Assembly: GCA_013330825.1 (NCBI GenBank) | Contig: DUHN01000039.1 | Span: 1-21,488, forward strand | Source: Candidatus Woesearchaeota archaeon | GTDB taxonomy: Archaea > Nanobdellota > Nanobdellia > Woesearchaeales > GW2011-AR4 | Direction of reading: 5' to 3' | Length of the DNA stretch: 21,488 nt | In this document: positions 1 through 7,329 of the stretch, piece after piece | How positions within the stretch are numbered: the stretch's first letter is position 1 | How the letters are laid out: every line of letters starts with the position of its first letter | Program-made: the position numbers and the translations under genes | Notes under the pieces: model-generated | The model's database searches: none | Told to the model about the DNA's origin: nothing | Seen by the model: the letters and a program-made list of their open reading frames with translations, nothing else

Positions 1-18
1 GATTTCTGGCTCACGGTG

Positions 19-282
19 TTAAACAATATCCTCTTCCGCCACAACCAAAAAGTCCCCGATGGCAATAACCGCGCTAAAGGGTATCAAAATCCTGCCGTTC
101 TGGTCCTTCTCGAGCTCCATCTTCTCGGTGAAGGACGTGGGGTTCTCCAGAACCATATGGATGAGCTCGCCTGACTTGGCTTCGAAGATGATGTCTGCCA
201 GCTCGCCGAAGCGCTTGCCGGTCTTGCTGACGACGGTCTTCCCAATCAACTGCTTGGAGAATTTCTTTTCTTCTTCTGCCAT
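19..282 (-). CDS. PRC-barrel domain protein
   Basis: This is a small 87-residue protein made almost entirely of one PRC-barrel domain: a conserved opening around residues 10-30 (LIGKTVVSKTGKRFGEL), a short beta-rich middle, and a closing IPFSAVIAIGDFLVV segment. PRC-barrels are known in photosynthetic reaction centre H subunits and in RNA-processing proteins such as RimM. Stand-alone archaeal copies are common but their role is poorly defined; FtsZ/CdpB-linked functions are known for some. The ATG at 282 is supported by a GAGGA ribosome-binding site at 289-293 and a TATA box near 328-336. It is divergent from the sodium symporter gene. The family call is firm; I cannot assign a specific function. 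Confidence 0.85.
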   Translation of the reverse strand: MAEEEKKFSKQLIGKTVVSKTGKRFGELADIIFEAKSGELIHMVLENPTSFTEKMELEKDQNGRILIPFSAVIAIGDFLVVAEEDIV

Positions 283-327
283 GGTTGTTCCTCAGTAGTT
301 GCTACTCCTTGATTGTAGGCCACGTTC

Positions 328-336
328 TATTTAAAT
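328..336 (-). promoter_or_regulatory. TATA box for PRC-barrel gene
   Basis: On the minus strand this reads ATTTAAATA. Its centre lies about 50 nt upstream of the ATG at 282, so transcription should begin near 305 and leave a leader of about 23 nt that carries the GAGGA ribosome-binding site. Confidence 0.5.
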
Positions 337-376
337 CTTTTGTTTGCATCCAGGGCATCTCCCATCGGGGAAAAGC

Positions 377-384
377 TTTATATA
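377..384 (+). promoter_or_regulatory. TATA box for sodium symporter gene
   Basis: TTTATATA preceded by GC. Its centre is about 32 nt before the GTG start at 413, predicting a transcript with almost no leader. The same (G)CTTTATA core recurs before several other genes in the window. Confidence 0.6.
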
Positions 385-412
385 GGCCGCGAGGAAAGAT
401 AACTCCATTCAG

Positions 413-1912
413 GTGGTAAAACTGGCAGAACAGCGCGCGCGATGGGATTCAAGGCTCATCTTCCTGTTCGCGGCGATTGGCTCCGCTGTCGGCCTCGGCA
501 ACCTCTGGAGATTCCCGTACATCACCTACAAGTTCGGGGGAGGGGCGTTCCTCATCCCGTACCTCATCATCCTCCTTGCCATCGGCATTCCCGTCCTCAT
601 CTTGGAATTCGCCCTCGGCCAGAAGATGCAGCAGGGGGCCATAGGCTCGTTCAGGAAGATCAACAGGAGATTCTCCGGCCTGGGGTTCCTGGCGGCATTC
701 GTCTGCTTCGTGGTGGTGGCGTATTATGCGGTGGTGATGGGGTGGTCGCTCATCTACATGCTGGGCTCGCTCCATGCGCCCCTGCCCTGGTCCGGGGAGC
801 CGGAGAAGTTCTTCGCCAACAACGTGCTGCAGCGCAGTGCCGGCATCGGGGACATCGGCAGCCTGAGCGTCGCGCTGGTGGTCGCGCTGGCGGCGGTGTG
901 GATTGCGATATTCTTCTGCGTGTTCAGGGGGGTGAAGAGCATCGGAAAGGCGGTCATGGTGAGCATGCCTCTTCCGTTCATCCTGCTCGTCATCCTCTTC
1001 CTGCGGGCCATCACCCTTGACGGGGCGCTTGCGGGGATCGCCTACTACATCCGCCCGGATTTCTCGCTGCTCCTGTCCGGAGAGCTGTGGCTTGCGGCCA
1101 TCTCGCAGGTGTTCTTCTCCCTTTCCATCGGCTTCGGCGTGCTGATCGCGTACGGGAGCTTCAACCCTTTGAGGCAGGGCATCACCAGGAACGCGTTCGT
1201 GGTGGCTCTGGCGGACACCGGCCTGAGCCTGCTCGCCGGATTCGTGGTCTTCGGCGTCCTGGGGCATATGGCGCTGGTGCAGAACGTCCCCATAGAAGAC
1301 GTGGTGAAATCAGGGCCTTCTCTCGCGTTCGCGGCATTCCCCCAGGCGCTGAGCCTGCTCCCGCTGGCCGGCATCTTCTCCCTGGTCTTCTTCGTGACAA
1401 TCTTCTTCATTGGCATCGATTCCGCGTTCTCGCTCGTGGAAGGCGTCACGACAGTTGTGAGGGACAGGTGGAGGAGAATCGCGGTTCCGCTCGTGGCGTT
1501 CATCGTGTGCGGGATCGGCTTCATCTCCGGACTGATCTTCACCACCGGGGCAGGGCTGTACTTTTTCGACATCATCGACCATTACGTCAACAGCTATCTT
1601 CTGGTTGCCGTGGGCATCGTGCAATGCATTCTCGTCGGCTGGGTGTACGGCGCGGAGAAGATGAGGAACTACATCAATTCAGTCTCGCGGATGAAGATCG
1701 GCAGGTGGTGGGATGTGTGCATCAGGTGGGTGATTCCCCTCTCGCTCGGCATCCTGATGGCGATGCAGTTCATCACGGACATCAGGGCACCCTATGAAGG
1801 CTACCCGCAATGGGCGCAGGCCATCGGATGGGGAATAATCATCCTTCCGCTGGCCATCGCGCTGCTGATGGCGTTCCTGCCCTCACGACCTTCTCCCGCA
1901 GCGCAACGATGA
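413..1912 (+). CDS. Sodium-dependent transporter, SNF (NSS/LeuT) family
   Basis: This 499-residue integral membrane protein belongs to the neurotransmitter:sodium symporter family, which moves amino acids or related small molecules inward with Na+. The diagnostic TM1 signature is near residues 20-45 (IGSAVGLGNLWRFPY then FGGGAF), and a TM6-like segment SLSIGFGVLIAYGSFN follows near residue 235. Hydropathy suggests 11-12 helices, and the length fits LeuT-fold relatives. The start is a GTG; the nearby TATA box at 377-384 implies a nearly leaderless message. The 3' end overlaps the convergent Cas4-like gene by 74 bp. The substrate cannot be read from sequence. Confidence 0.93.
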   Translation: MVKLAEQRARWDSRLIFLFAAIGSAVGLGNLWRFPYITYKFGGGAFLIPYLIILLAIGIPVLILEFALGQKMQQGAIGSFRKINRRFSGLGFLAAFVCFVVVAYYAVVMGWSLIYMLGSLHAPLPWSGEPEKFFANNVLQRSAGIGDIGSLSVALVVALAAVWIAIFFCVFRGVKSIGKAVMVSMPLPFILLVILFLRAITLDGALAGIAYYIRPDFSLLLSGELWLAAISQVFFSLSIGFGVLIAYGSFNPLRQGITRNAFVVALADTGLSLLAGFVVFGVLGHMALVQNVPIEDVVKSGPSLAFAAFPQALSLLPLAGIFSLVFFVTIFFIGIDSAFSLVEGVTTVVRDRWRRIAVPLVAFIVCGIGFISGLIFTTGAGLYFFDIIDHYVNSYLLVAVGIVQCILVGWVYGAEKMRNYINSVSRMKIGRWWDVCIRWVIPLSLGILMAMQFITDIRAPYEGYPQWAQAIGWGIIILPLAIALLMAFLPSRPSPAAQR

Positions 1913-2741
1913 GGGAGTCCATGAGGCTGCTGTCGTAGCATTGCCGCTTCAGGCCGCAGGCGGCGCATTTCTGCCTGGAGGAGCAGAACTCCGGCATGAG
2001 CCGGTTGTCCATCAGCTCCATGATCTCCCCGACAAGCATCCTGATCTCGTCCTTCATGAAGGGATTCATGGGAATCATCCTTTTTTCGTTCGCGTCCAGG
2101 TAATGCACGATGGCGTGGGGGACTGCCTTTCCGTAGCGCTCCCCGATGAGAAGGGCGTACGCGGCTGCCTGCACGCGATGGCCGGGCCACACGCCTTCCC
2201 TTGGCATTTTCCCTGTCTTGAGCTCGACCGGGATCATGGAATCTCCAGTCTCATGGATCTGATCCACTATGCCGGTAAGATGAAGCTCGTCGGAGTCAAT
2301 GGCGACCTCGGAGCGTATCTTGGGTGTCAAGGCGTCCCAGAGTTGCCTGCCCGCCAGCTTCGTCGAATCCATGCAGCGGTGCAGGTTCGCGGTGCGCGTC
2401 TCCGCTTCCCGCAGGAGGGTGGGCAGGGCGCGGTGGTACGCGTCAAGGGGGTCCATGCCGAGCGACTCCAGTGCGGGGACGTGCCTCTGGACGACATCGC
2501 GGAGCAGGGAGAGGTATTGCGCCTTGTATATCTCAAGGATGTCGTCATAAGAAAGGATGCCGTCCACCTCTGAGGAGACGAGCGCTTCCTCCGCTTTCGC
2601 CGCTTCCTCAAGGGCCTGGTGCCGTATGGTGCCGAGGACAAGGGGCTGTCTTGGGGGTTCTCTCAACCTGAGGACGCGCTCCAGAAAGACCTTGCGCGGA
2701 CAGTAGAGGTATGTCGAGAGGAGGGAAACAGGAATCTTCAT
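1839..2741 (-). CDS. Stand-alone Cas4/RecB-like PD-(D/E)XK nuclease with Fe-S cysteines
   Basis: This 300-residue protein has the features of the Cas4/DUF83 branch of RecB-type nucleases. There is an N-terminal cysteine in YLYCPRKVFL (C14), an RHQALEEA helix (H41), the acidic GIVDQI motif (D160), VELKTGK (E173, K175), a Q-motif helix GHRVQAAAY (Q191), and a C-terminal cluster C253, C259, C262, C268. In the family the four cysteines (one N-terminal, three C-terminal) bind a 4Fe-4S cluster and the D/E/K residues hold metal for DNA cleavage. The reading frame is open to 3023, but ATG 2741 is preferred because a TATA box lies 27 nt upstream, which predicts a leaderless mRNA and avoids overlapping the helicase gene. 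No CRISPR array or other cas gene is in the window, so a DNA repair or recombination role is more likely than spacer acquisition (inference). Confidence 0.85.
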   Translation of the reverse strand: MKIPVSLLSTYLYCPRKVFLERVLRLREPPRQPLVLGTIRHQALEEAAKAEEALVSSEVDGILSYDDILEIYKAQYLSLLRDVVQRHVPALESLGMDPLDAYHRALPTLLREAETRTANLHRCMDSTKLAGRQLWDALTPKIRSEVAIDSDELHLTGIVDQIHETGDSMIPVELKTGKMPREGVWPGHRVQAAAYALLIGERYGKAVPHAIVHYLDANEKRMIPMNPFMKDEIRMLVGEIMELMDNRLMPEFCSSRQKCAACGLKRQCYDSSLMDSLIVALREKVVRAGTPSAARWPAEG

Positions 2742-2764
2742 GCGTTCGCAAGGCAGAAAGAAGC

Positions 2765-2772
2765 TTAAATAG
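2765..2772 (-). promoter_or_regulatory. TATA box for Cas4-like gene
   Basis: On the minus strand CTATTTAA. Its centre is 27 nt upstream of ATG 2741, the spacing expected for a leaderless archaeal transcript, and this decides the start codon. It lies in the 55-nt gap after the helicase stop. Confidence 0.6.
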
Positions 2773-2796
2773 TTTGTCCGGAGGTGGCCAGTGGGC

Positions 2797-4155
2797 CTAC
2801 TCGCCCCTGTGCCCGCCGTGGGAAGAATGCGAAGAGGAATGGGATGAGAACCTGCTGCGGCCGTGTGAAGGGGAACGGCCGTGCTGCCCACCGTAGCCTG
2901 TGCGCGCTCCTCCGCGGTGGTCGCCACTTTCGCCGCGATGCCCTCTTCCGCCGTAATGCTCCCTCCTCTCCCCTGAGAAGGACCCCCGCGAATGCCGGTC
3001 GCGGTCTCCGAACGGACGGCCACGCTGCGAGTTCCGCATGAACCTCACCCGCTCGAAGGAGGGCACCTCTGCCCGCTCGACGTTGAGTGTGCGGTCTCTG
3101 AGGACGTTGTTGAAATTTTCGTAATCCCTGTCAGTGAGCAGGGTGACTGCATCTCCCTCGGCTCCTGCGCGGGCGGTGCGGCCGATGCGGTGGACGTACT
3201 CGTCCGAGGTCTTCGGCACGTCATAATTGTAGACATGGGAAATGTGCTTGACATCGAGGCCGCGCGCAGCGACATCGGTGGCGACCATGACGTCAATGTG
3301 CTCCTTCTTGAGCTGATCCAGCACGTGGAGGCGCCGGCTCTGGCTGAGGCCGCCGTGGATGGCCATGGCATTGACGCCGTTCATGTGCAGGTTCCTGGCG
3401 ACGACGTCCGTCTCGCTCCTGGTCGCGCAGAACACCATCGCGAGCCCCGGCGTCTTGTTCCTGAGCAGGTGGACGAGAAGCGAGAACTTATCGTGCTGGG
3501 GAATATTGTAGTAAACCTGGCGGAGAAGCGAGCGATCGACGTGGATGTGTGTCTTGATGATCACCGGATCGCGGAGATGCTTCCTGATGAGCGCATTCAC
3601 GGTCGGCGGCACCGTCGCGCTGAAGAGCATGGTCTGCCTTTCCCTTGGGACCTGGCTCATGATGCGCTCGACGTCCTCCACGAAGCCCATCTCGAACATC
3701 TTGTCCGCCTCATCGAGGACGAAGAACCTGACATTGGTGAAGGAGATGGTCCTGCGCTCAAGGTGGTCGAGTATCCTTCCGGGGGTGCCGACAACGATTT
3801 CCGCATACCGGAGGGCGTCGATCTGGGGGTTGATGCCCACGCCGCCATAGACGGCAGTCGACCTGAGGCGAAGGTGCTTTCCAAAGCTGTTGAGCATGTC
3901 ATTGACCTGCACGCACAACTCGCGCGTGGGGGTGAGGATGAGCGCCTGTATCCCCTGGCGCGGCTGCACCTGCTCAAGGATGGGGAGGCCGAACGCCGCC
4001 GTCTTGCCGGAGCCGGTGCCTGACTGGCCGACAACATCCCGGCCCTTCTTGATTTCCGGTATGCATTGCTGCTGTATGGGGGTGGGCTCCGTAAATCCCA
4101 TCTCAAGCACCGCCTGGACGAGCTGGGGGTGCACCTTAAGGTCTTCAAAGTTCAT
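2797..4155 (-). CDS. DEAD-box ATP-dependent RNA helicase with Gly/Arg/His/Ser-rich tail
   Basis: This 452-residue RNA helicase unwinds short RNA duplexes using ATP and probably acts in ribosome assembly, RNA turnover or cold adaptation. All core motifs are visible: Q motif (GFTEPTPIQQ, ~20-30), motif I (SGTGSGKT, 45-52), Ia (PTREL), Ib (TPGRILD), II (DEAD, 148-151), III (SAT, 179-181), V (ATDVAARGLDV) and VI (HRIGRTARAG). The last ~80 residues form a low-complexity tail rich in G, R, H and S, typical of RNA-binding extensions of DeaD/RhlE-like proteins. Motif I has G where the family usually has Q (AQTGTGKT or similar). The ATG at 4155 is 27 nt downstream of a TATA box, so the mRNA is probably leaderless. 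Identity is secure; the specific RNA target is unknown. Confidence 0.95.
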   Translation of the reverse strand: MNFEDLKVHPQLVQAVLEMGFTEPTPIQQQCIPEIKKGRDVVGQSGTGSGKTAAFGLPILEQVQPRQGIQALILTPTRELCVQVNDMLNSFGKHLRLRSTAVYGGVGINPQIDALRYAEIVVGTPGRILDHLERRTISFTNVRFFVLDEADKMFEMGFVEDVERIMSQVPRERQTMLFSATVPPTVNALIRKHLRDPVIIKTHIHVDRSLLRQVYYNIPQHDKFSLLVHLLRNKTPGLAMVFCATRSETDVVARNLHMNGVNAMAIHGGLSQSRRLHVLDQLKKEHIDVMVATDVAARGLDVKHISHVYNYDVPKTSDEYVHRIGRTARAGAEGDAVTLLTDRDYENFNNVLRDRTLNVERAEVPSFERVRFMRNSQRGRPFGDRDRHSRGSFSGERREHYGGRGHRGESGDHRGGARTGYGGQHGRSPSHGRSRFSSHSSSHSSHGGHRGE

Positions 4156-4178
4156 ATGATGCTGGGGAGATGTGGCCC

Positions 4179-4186
4179 TTTATAAA
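4179..4186 (-). promoter_or_regulatory. TATA box for DEAD-box helicase gene
   Basis: The palindromic TTTATAAA is centred 27 nt before ATG 4155, predicting a leaderless transcript. On the minus strand it is preceded by GC, giving the same GCTTTATAAA string as the eL34 promoter. Confidence 0.65.
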
Positions 4187-4281
4187 GCATGGTGTTCATT
4201 GCTTCATGGTTTTGTGCGGATGCAACCCTGACAGGCGCCAAAAAAAAGGAGGGCGTATCTGGGCAAGGCGTGCCGGCAATC

Positions 4282-4289
4282 TTTATAAA
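4282..4289 (+). promoter_or_regulatory. TATA box for biotin carboxylase gene
   Basis: CTTTATAAA centred 27 nt upstream of ATG 4312. This fixes the start at 4312 rather than the in-frame ATG at 4189, which lies before the promoter. Confidence 0.65.
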
Positions 4290-4311
4290 CGAAGTTCCCT
4301 TCCGCAAGAGC

Positions 4312-6189
4312 ATGGCGACGAAGGAAGAGAAGGCCGGCATGAGAAGGAAAAAGGTCCTCGTGGACTGGATCAACAGCATGCTCGCTCCCCTCGAGAAGGG
4401 CGTGGCCGCCACGAAGGATTTTGCCAGGAAGGCGCGCGAGGCGATGCCCTGGCTCTATGACCACCTCGAGGGGATGCTCGGCCACCACATTGTCAAGCCG
4501 CTCACCGACAGGGAGAAGAAAGAGGTGAGCGCCCTCCTCACTTCGACGATCATCAGGAGGCTGCCCCACATCGACGATGCGCGGCTGCAGGGCCTCCTCT
4601 CCAGGAATGACGCATCCTTCCTGGAGATACTCACCGCAGGCCTCGGCATCGACCCTTCCCGGGAGCGCAACTATTCCATCATCAGGTCGAAGAAGCTCTT
4701 CAGGAGGGTCCTCATCGCCAACAGGGGGGAGATCTCGCTGCGCGTCATCAGGGCGTGCAGGGAGCTCGGCATCGAGACGGTGGCCATCTATTCGGACCAG
4801 GAGAAGGACGCCCTCCATGTCAAGTTCGCGGACAAGGCGTACTGCATCGGCAAGTCCAAGAATTACCTCGACATCAGGAAGATTGTGAAGGCTGCGAAGA
4901 AGATGGGGGCGGATGCCATCCACCCGGGCTACGGCTTCCTTTCCGAGCGGGCGGATTTCGCGGCGCTGTGCAAGAAGAAAGGCATCAAGTTCATCGGGCC
5001 GAGCGCCAAGGAGATTGCCCTCCTGGGGGACAAGGTGGAGGCGAAGAAGCGCATGATGACCAACGGGGTGCCCATCATCATCGGGCATGCCGATCCGCTG
5101 GAGAGCAAGGAGCAGGCCGCGCAGATCGCGCAGAGCACCGGTTATCCCATCATTATCAAGGCGGCTGCCGGCGGCGGCGGGAAGGGGATGCGCATCGTGC
5201 GCAGGCAGCCCGATATCGGCGCGGCGTTCGACGCGGCGAAGTCTGAGGCGAAGAGCGCGTTCGGGGACGACACGGTCTACATCGAGAAGTACGTGGAAGA
5301 CCCGCGCCACATCGAGTTCCAGATCCTCGCGGACAGGTACGGCAACGTCATCCATTTCGGCGAGAGGGACTGCAGCATCCAGCGGAGGCACCAGAAGCTC
5401 ATCGAGGAAGCGCCTTCCCCTGCGCTGACTCCGGAGCTGCGCGAGAAGATGGGGACGGCGGCCGTCAACGCCATCAAGGCCATCGGCTACGAGGGGGCTG
5501 GCACCGTCGAGTTCCTGCTCGACAAGTCGCGGAATTTCTATTTCATCGAGATGAACACGCGCATCCAGGTGGAGCACGGCATCACCGAGCTCATCACCGG
5601 CGTGGATTTGGTGAAGGAGCAGATCAAGCTCGCGGCGGGGGCGCGGCTCTCCTACAAGCAGGAGGACATCAAGATAGATGGATGGGCCATCGAATGCAGG
5701 CTGAATGCGGAAGATCCCTCCAATGATTTCACGCCCTCGCCTGGCACCGTCGTCAACTACCTCCCTCCCGGCGGACCGGGCATCAAGATCGGCAGCACCG
5801 TGCATGCGGGATATAGGGTGTCGCCCCATTTCGATTCGCTGCTTGCCCTGCTCATGTGCCTCGGCAAGGACCGCGAGGAGGCCCTCTCGAGGATGCGCCG
5901 CGCGCTGCACGAGTACGTCATCGAGGGCGTGCAGACGACCATCCCCTTCAACGAGTTCGTCGTCAACCACCCGCAGTTCATCAAGGGGAACGTGACGACG
6001 TCATTCATCGAGCGCTACCGCGTCATGGAACACCTGAAGAAGGCGCGCGCCAGGAAGGGCGGCCCTCTTTCCAAGGAGAAGAAGATGCTCCTCGTGACGA
6101 CGGCCGTGTCGCACTACCTCAAGGACAGGCAACCGGCTCCGCAGGGATCCTCCTGGGCGAAGGCGTCGCGCCTCGACCATCTCGAGTAG
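4312..6189 (+). CDS. Biotin carboxylase subunit with N-terminal extension (acyl-CoA or pyruvate carboxylase type)
   Basis: This is an ATP-grasp enzyme that carboxylates the biotin of a carrier protein using bicarbonate and ATP. In the 625-residue product the carboxylase core runs from about residue 130 (RRVLIANRGEISLRVIRAC) to about 577. Key parts are the glycine-rich ATP loop KAAAGGGGKGM (~283-293), RDCSIQRRHQK (K362), EMNTRIQVEH (413-422) and ECRLNAEDP (461-469). Substrate- and metal-binding residues appear intact, although the usual HPVTE is HGITE here. Residues 1-129 precede the normal start of the enzyme and look helical and charged; I recognise no domain there. There is no biotin-carrier (AMKM-type) domain at the C-terminus, which ends in a ~50-residue basic tail. 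The biotin ligase gene follows after 20 nt. The start follows from the promoter at 4282-4289. Partner subunits are not in the window. Confidence 0.92.
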   Translation: MATKEEKAGMRRKKVLVDWINSMLAPLEKGVAATKDFARKAREAMPWLYDHLEGMLGHHIVKPLTDREKKEVSALLTSTIIRRLPHIDDARLQGLLSRNDASFLEILTAGLGIDPSRERNYSIIRSKKLFRRVLIANRGEISLRVIRACRELGIETVAIYSDQEKDALHVKFADKAYCIGKSKNYLDIRKIVKAAKKMGADAIHPGYGFLSERADFAALCKKKGIKFIGPSAKEIALLGDKVEAKKRMMTNGVPIIIGHADPLESKEQAAQIAQSTGYPIIIKAAAGGGGKGMRIVRRQPDIGAAFDAAKSEAKSAFGDDTVYIEKYVEDPRHIEFQILADRYGNVIHFGERDCSIQRRHQKLIEEAPSPALTPELREKMGTAAVNAIKAIGYEGAGTVEFLLDKSRNFYFIEMNTRIQVEHGITELITGVDLVKEQIKLAAGARLSYKQEDIKIDGWAIECRLNAEDPSNDFTPSPGTVVNYLPPGGPGIKIGSTVHAGYRVSPHFDSLLALLMCLGKDREEALSRMRRALHEYVIEGVQTTIPFNEFVVNHPQFIKGNVTTSFIERYRVMEHLKKARARKGGPLSKEKKMLLVTTAVSHYLKDRQPAPQGSSWAKASRLDHLE

Positions 6190-6209
6190 GGTATCCTGTT
6201 CCCCGCACC

Positions 6210-6932
6210 ATGGCTTTCTATACGCTGAAAAAATACCCGTGCGTTTCCTCGACCAATGAGCATGCCAAAAGGCTGGCTGCAGGGGGAATGCCTGAATGGA
6301 CTGCGGTCCTCGCCGGGAAGCAGCTCAGGGGAAGGGGGCGGCGCGGGAGAAGATGGGCGTCTCCTCAAGGCGGGCTTTATCTCTCCATTGTGCTGTATCC
6401 AAGGAGGACAGATCATGTGCAGGTGCTTACCTTTGCCGTTGCCCTTGCTGTGGAAGATGCCATAGGGAAGCGGCATTTTCTCAAGACATCAATCAAGTGG
6501 CCCAATGACGTCCTGCTCAACGGCAAGAAAGTGTGCGGCATCCTCACCGAGACGGCGTTTGGCAGCAGCATATCTTGCATCGTCGGCATTGGCCTGAATG
6601 CCAACCAAAAAAGGTTCTCTCCCCAGATAGCCAGCAACGCGACATCGTTGCTCATCGAGAGTGGCGAGAAAACAGACATTGATGATCTTGCGCATGATAT
6701 TCTGGTACGGCTCAAGGAATATTATGCATTTTTCCAGGACGGGAAAGAGGCAAAAGTCCTGGACGAGTGGAAAAAAAGATGCACGACACTGGGGAAGAAC
6801 GTCCGGATCGCTTCGCCTTCCGGCTCATTTTCAGGGAAAGCTGTCGGCGTCACGGAAGAAGGCATGCTGCGCGTCAGACTGCCGTCAGGAAGAATCAGGG
6901 TCGTTGCAGAAGGGGACGCGAGCGTGCGCTAG
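6210..6932 (+). CDS. birA: Biotin--[acetyl-CoA-carboxylase] ligase, class I (no DNA-binding domain)
   Basis: This enzyme activates biotin with ATP and attaches it to the lysine of a biotin carrier protein. The 240-residue product shows the biotinyl-AMP loop GRGRRGRRWASPQGGLYLS (~41-59), the KWPNDVLLNGKKVCGILTE motif (96-114), the VGIGLN strand (~125-130) and a small C-terminal SH3-like domain (GKNVRI to end). There is no N-terminal helix-turn-helix, so it is the monofunctional form and not a repressor. It begins 20 nt after the carboxylase stop, with no clear ribosome-binding site, and is probably cotranscribed with it. The stop overlaps the stop of the convergent thioesterase gene. Confidence 0.95.
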   Translation: MAFYTLKKYPCVSSTNEHAKRLAAGGMPEWTAVLAGKQLRGRGRRGRRWASPQGGLYLSIVLYPRRTDHVQVLTFAVALAVEDAIGKRHFLKTSIKWPNDVLLNGKKVCGILTETAFGSSISCIVGIGLNANQKRFSPQIASNATSLLIESGEKTDIDDLAHDILVRLKEYYAFFQDGKEAKVLDEWKKRCTTLGKNVRIASPSGSFSGKAVGVTEEGMLRVRLPSGRIRVVAEGDASVR

Positions 6933-7327
6933 CTCTTTTCCAGTTTTTTTCTGATGTCCGGCGGTATTTCCGTCGACGACGTGCCTTTGGCGAAGACATT
7001 GACGGTGTGGCCCTGCGCGAGAAGCTTCCGGCCTTCTTTCCTCAGTATCCCATAAGAGAACGTGATGCTCTTGTTGCCTATCTTCATTATGGAGGTCTCG
7101 ATGAGGATGATGTCGTTGTAGAGCGCGGGGGACTTGTACTCGCACTTCACCTCGACGACGGGCAGGAGGATGCCCTCCCTGTCAAGCTCGCCCTGCTCGA
7201 TGCCCAACTCCCTCAGGAGCTCCGTTCTCCCGACCTCAAACCGTCTCAGGTAGGACGCGTAGTAGGCCACGCCGCCGTGGTCGGTGTCGGCGTAATAGAC
7301 GCGCTGCTCTGTTGTCGAAGAGAACAT
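6929..7327 (-). CDS. Acyl-CoA thioesterase, YbgC/4-hydroxybenzoyl-CoA thioesterase family
   Basis: This 132-residue hot-dog fold enzyme hydrolyses acyl-CoA thioesters. The family signature is at residues 10-35: YYADTDHGGVAYYASYLRRFE, in which the aspartate of the YADTD segment is the usual catalytic residue, followed by a long helix RTELLRELG. Length matches the family (~130). The gene starts 2 nt after the eL14 stop, with no clear ribosome-binding site, and is probably the last gene of the eL34-eL14 transcript. The family is best known from bacteria, so its place behind ribosomal genes in an archaeon may reflect transfer (inference). The natural substrate is unknown. Confidence 0.88.
   Translation of the reverse strand: MFSSTTEQRVYYADTDHGGVAYYASYLRRFEVGRTELLRELGIEQGELDREGILLPVVEVKCEYKSPALYNDIILIETSIMKIGNKSITFSYGILRKEGRKLLAQGHTVNVFAKGTSSTEIPPDIRKKLEKS
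6933..6951 (+). terminator. Possible T-rich terminator after birA
   Basis: Immediately after the ligase stop the plus strand contains TCTTTT and then a run of seven T. Archaeal RNA polymerase terminates at such oligo-T tracts. The stretch also encodes the C-terminus of the opposite-strand thioesterase, where it reads as lysine codons, so the T-run may be coincidental. Confidence 0.35.
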
Positions 7328-7329
7328 CG

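Noticed and set aside
1839..2741. CRISPR-Cas system suggested by the Cas4-like gene
   Set aside because: No repeat-spacer array and no other cas gene are visible in the window.
2742..3023. N-terminal extension of the Cas4-like protein
   Set aside because: It overlaps the helicase C-terminus in another frame, and its repetitive Ala/Gly/Thr composition is the shadow of the helicase tail. Promoter spacing supports ATG 2741.
4189..4311. Upstream ATG giving a longer biotin carboxylase
   Set aside because: The TATA box at 4282-4289 lies downstream of that ATG and is exactly placed for ATG 4312; the extra residues do not look conserved.
4204..5970. A 588-codon open frame on the minus strand
   Set aside because: It is the antisense shadow of biotin carboxylase, rich in Asp/Leu/Arg/His, with no domain and no promoter or ribosome-binding site.
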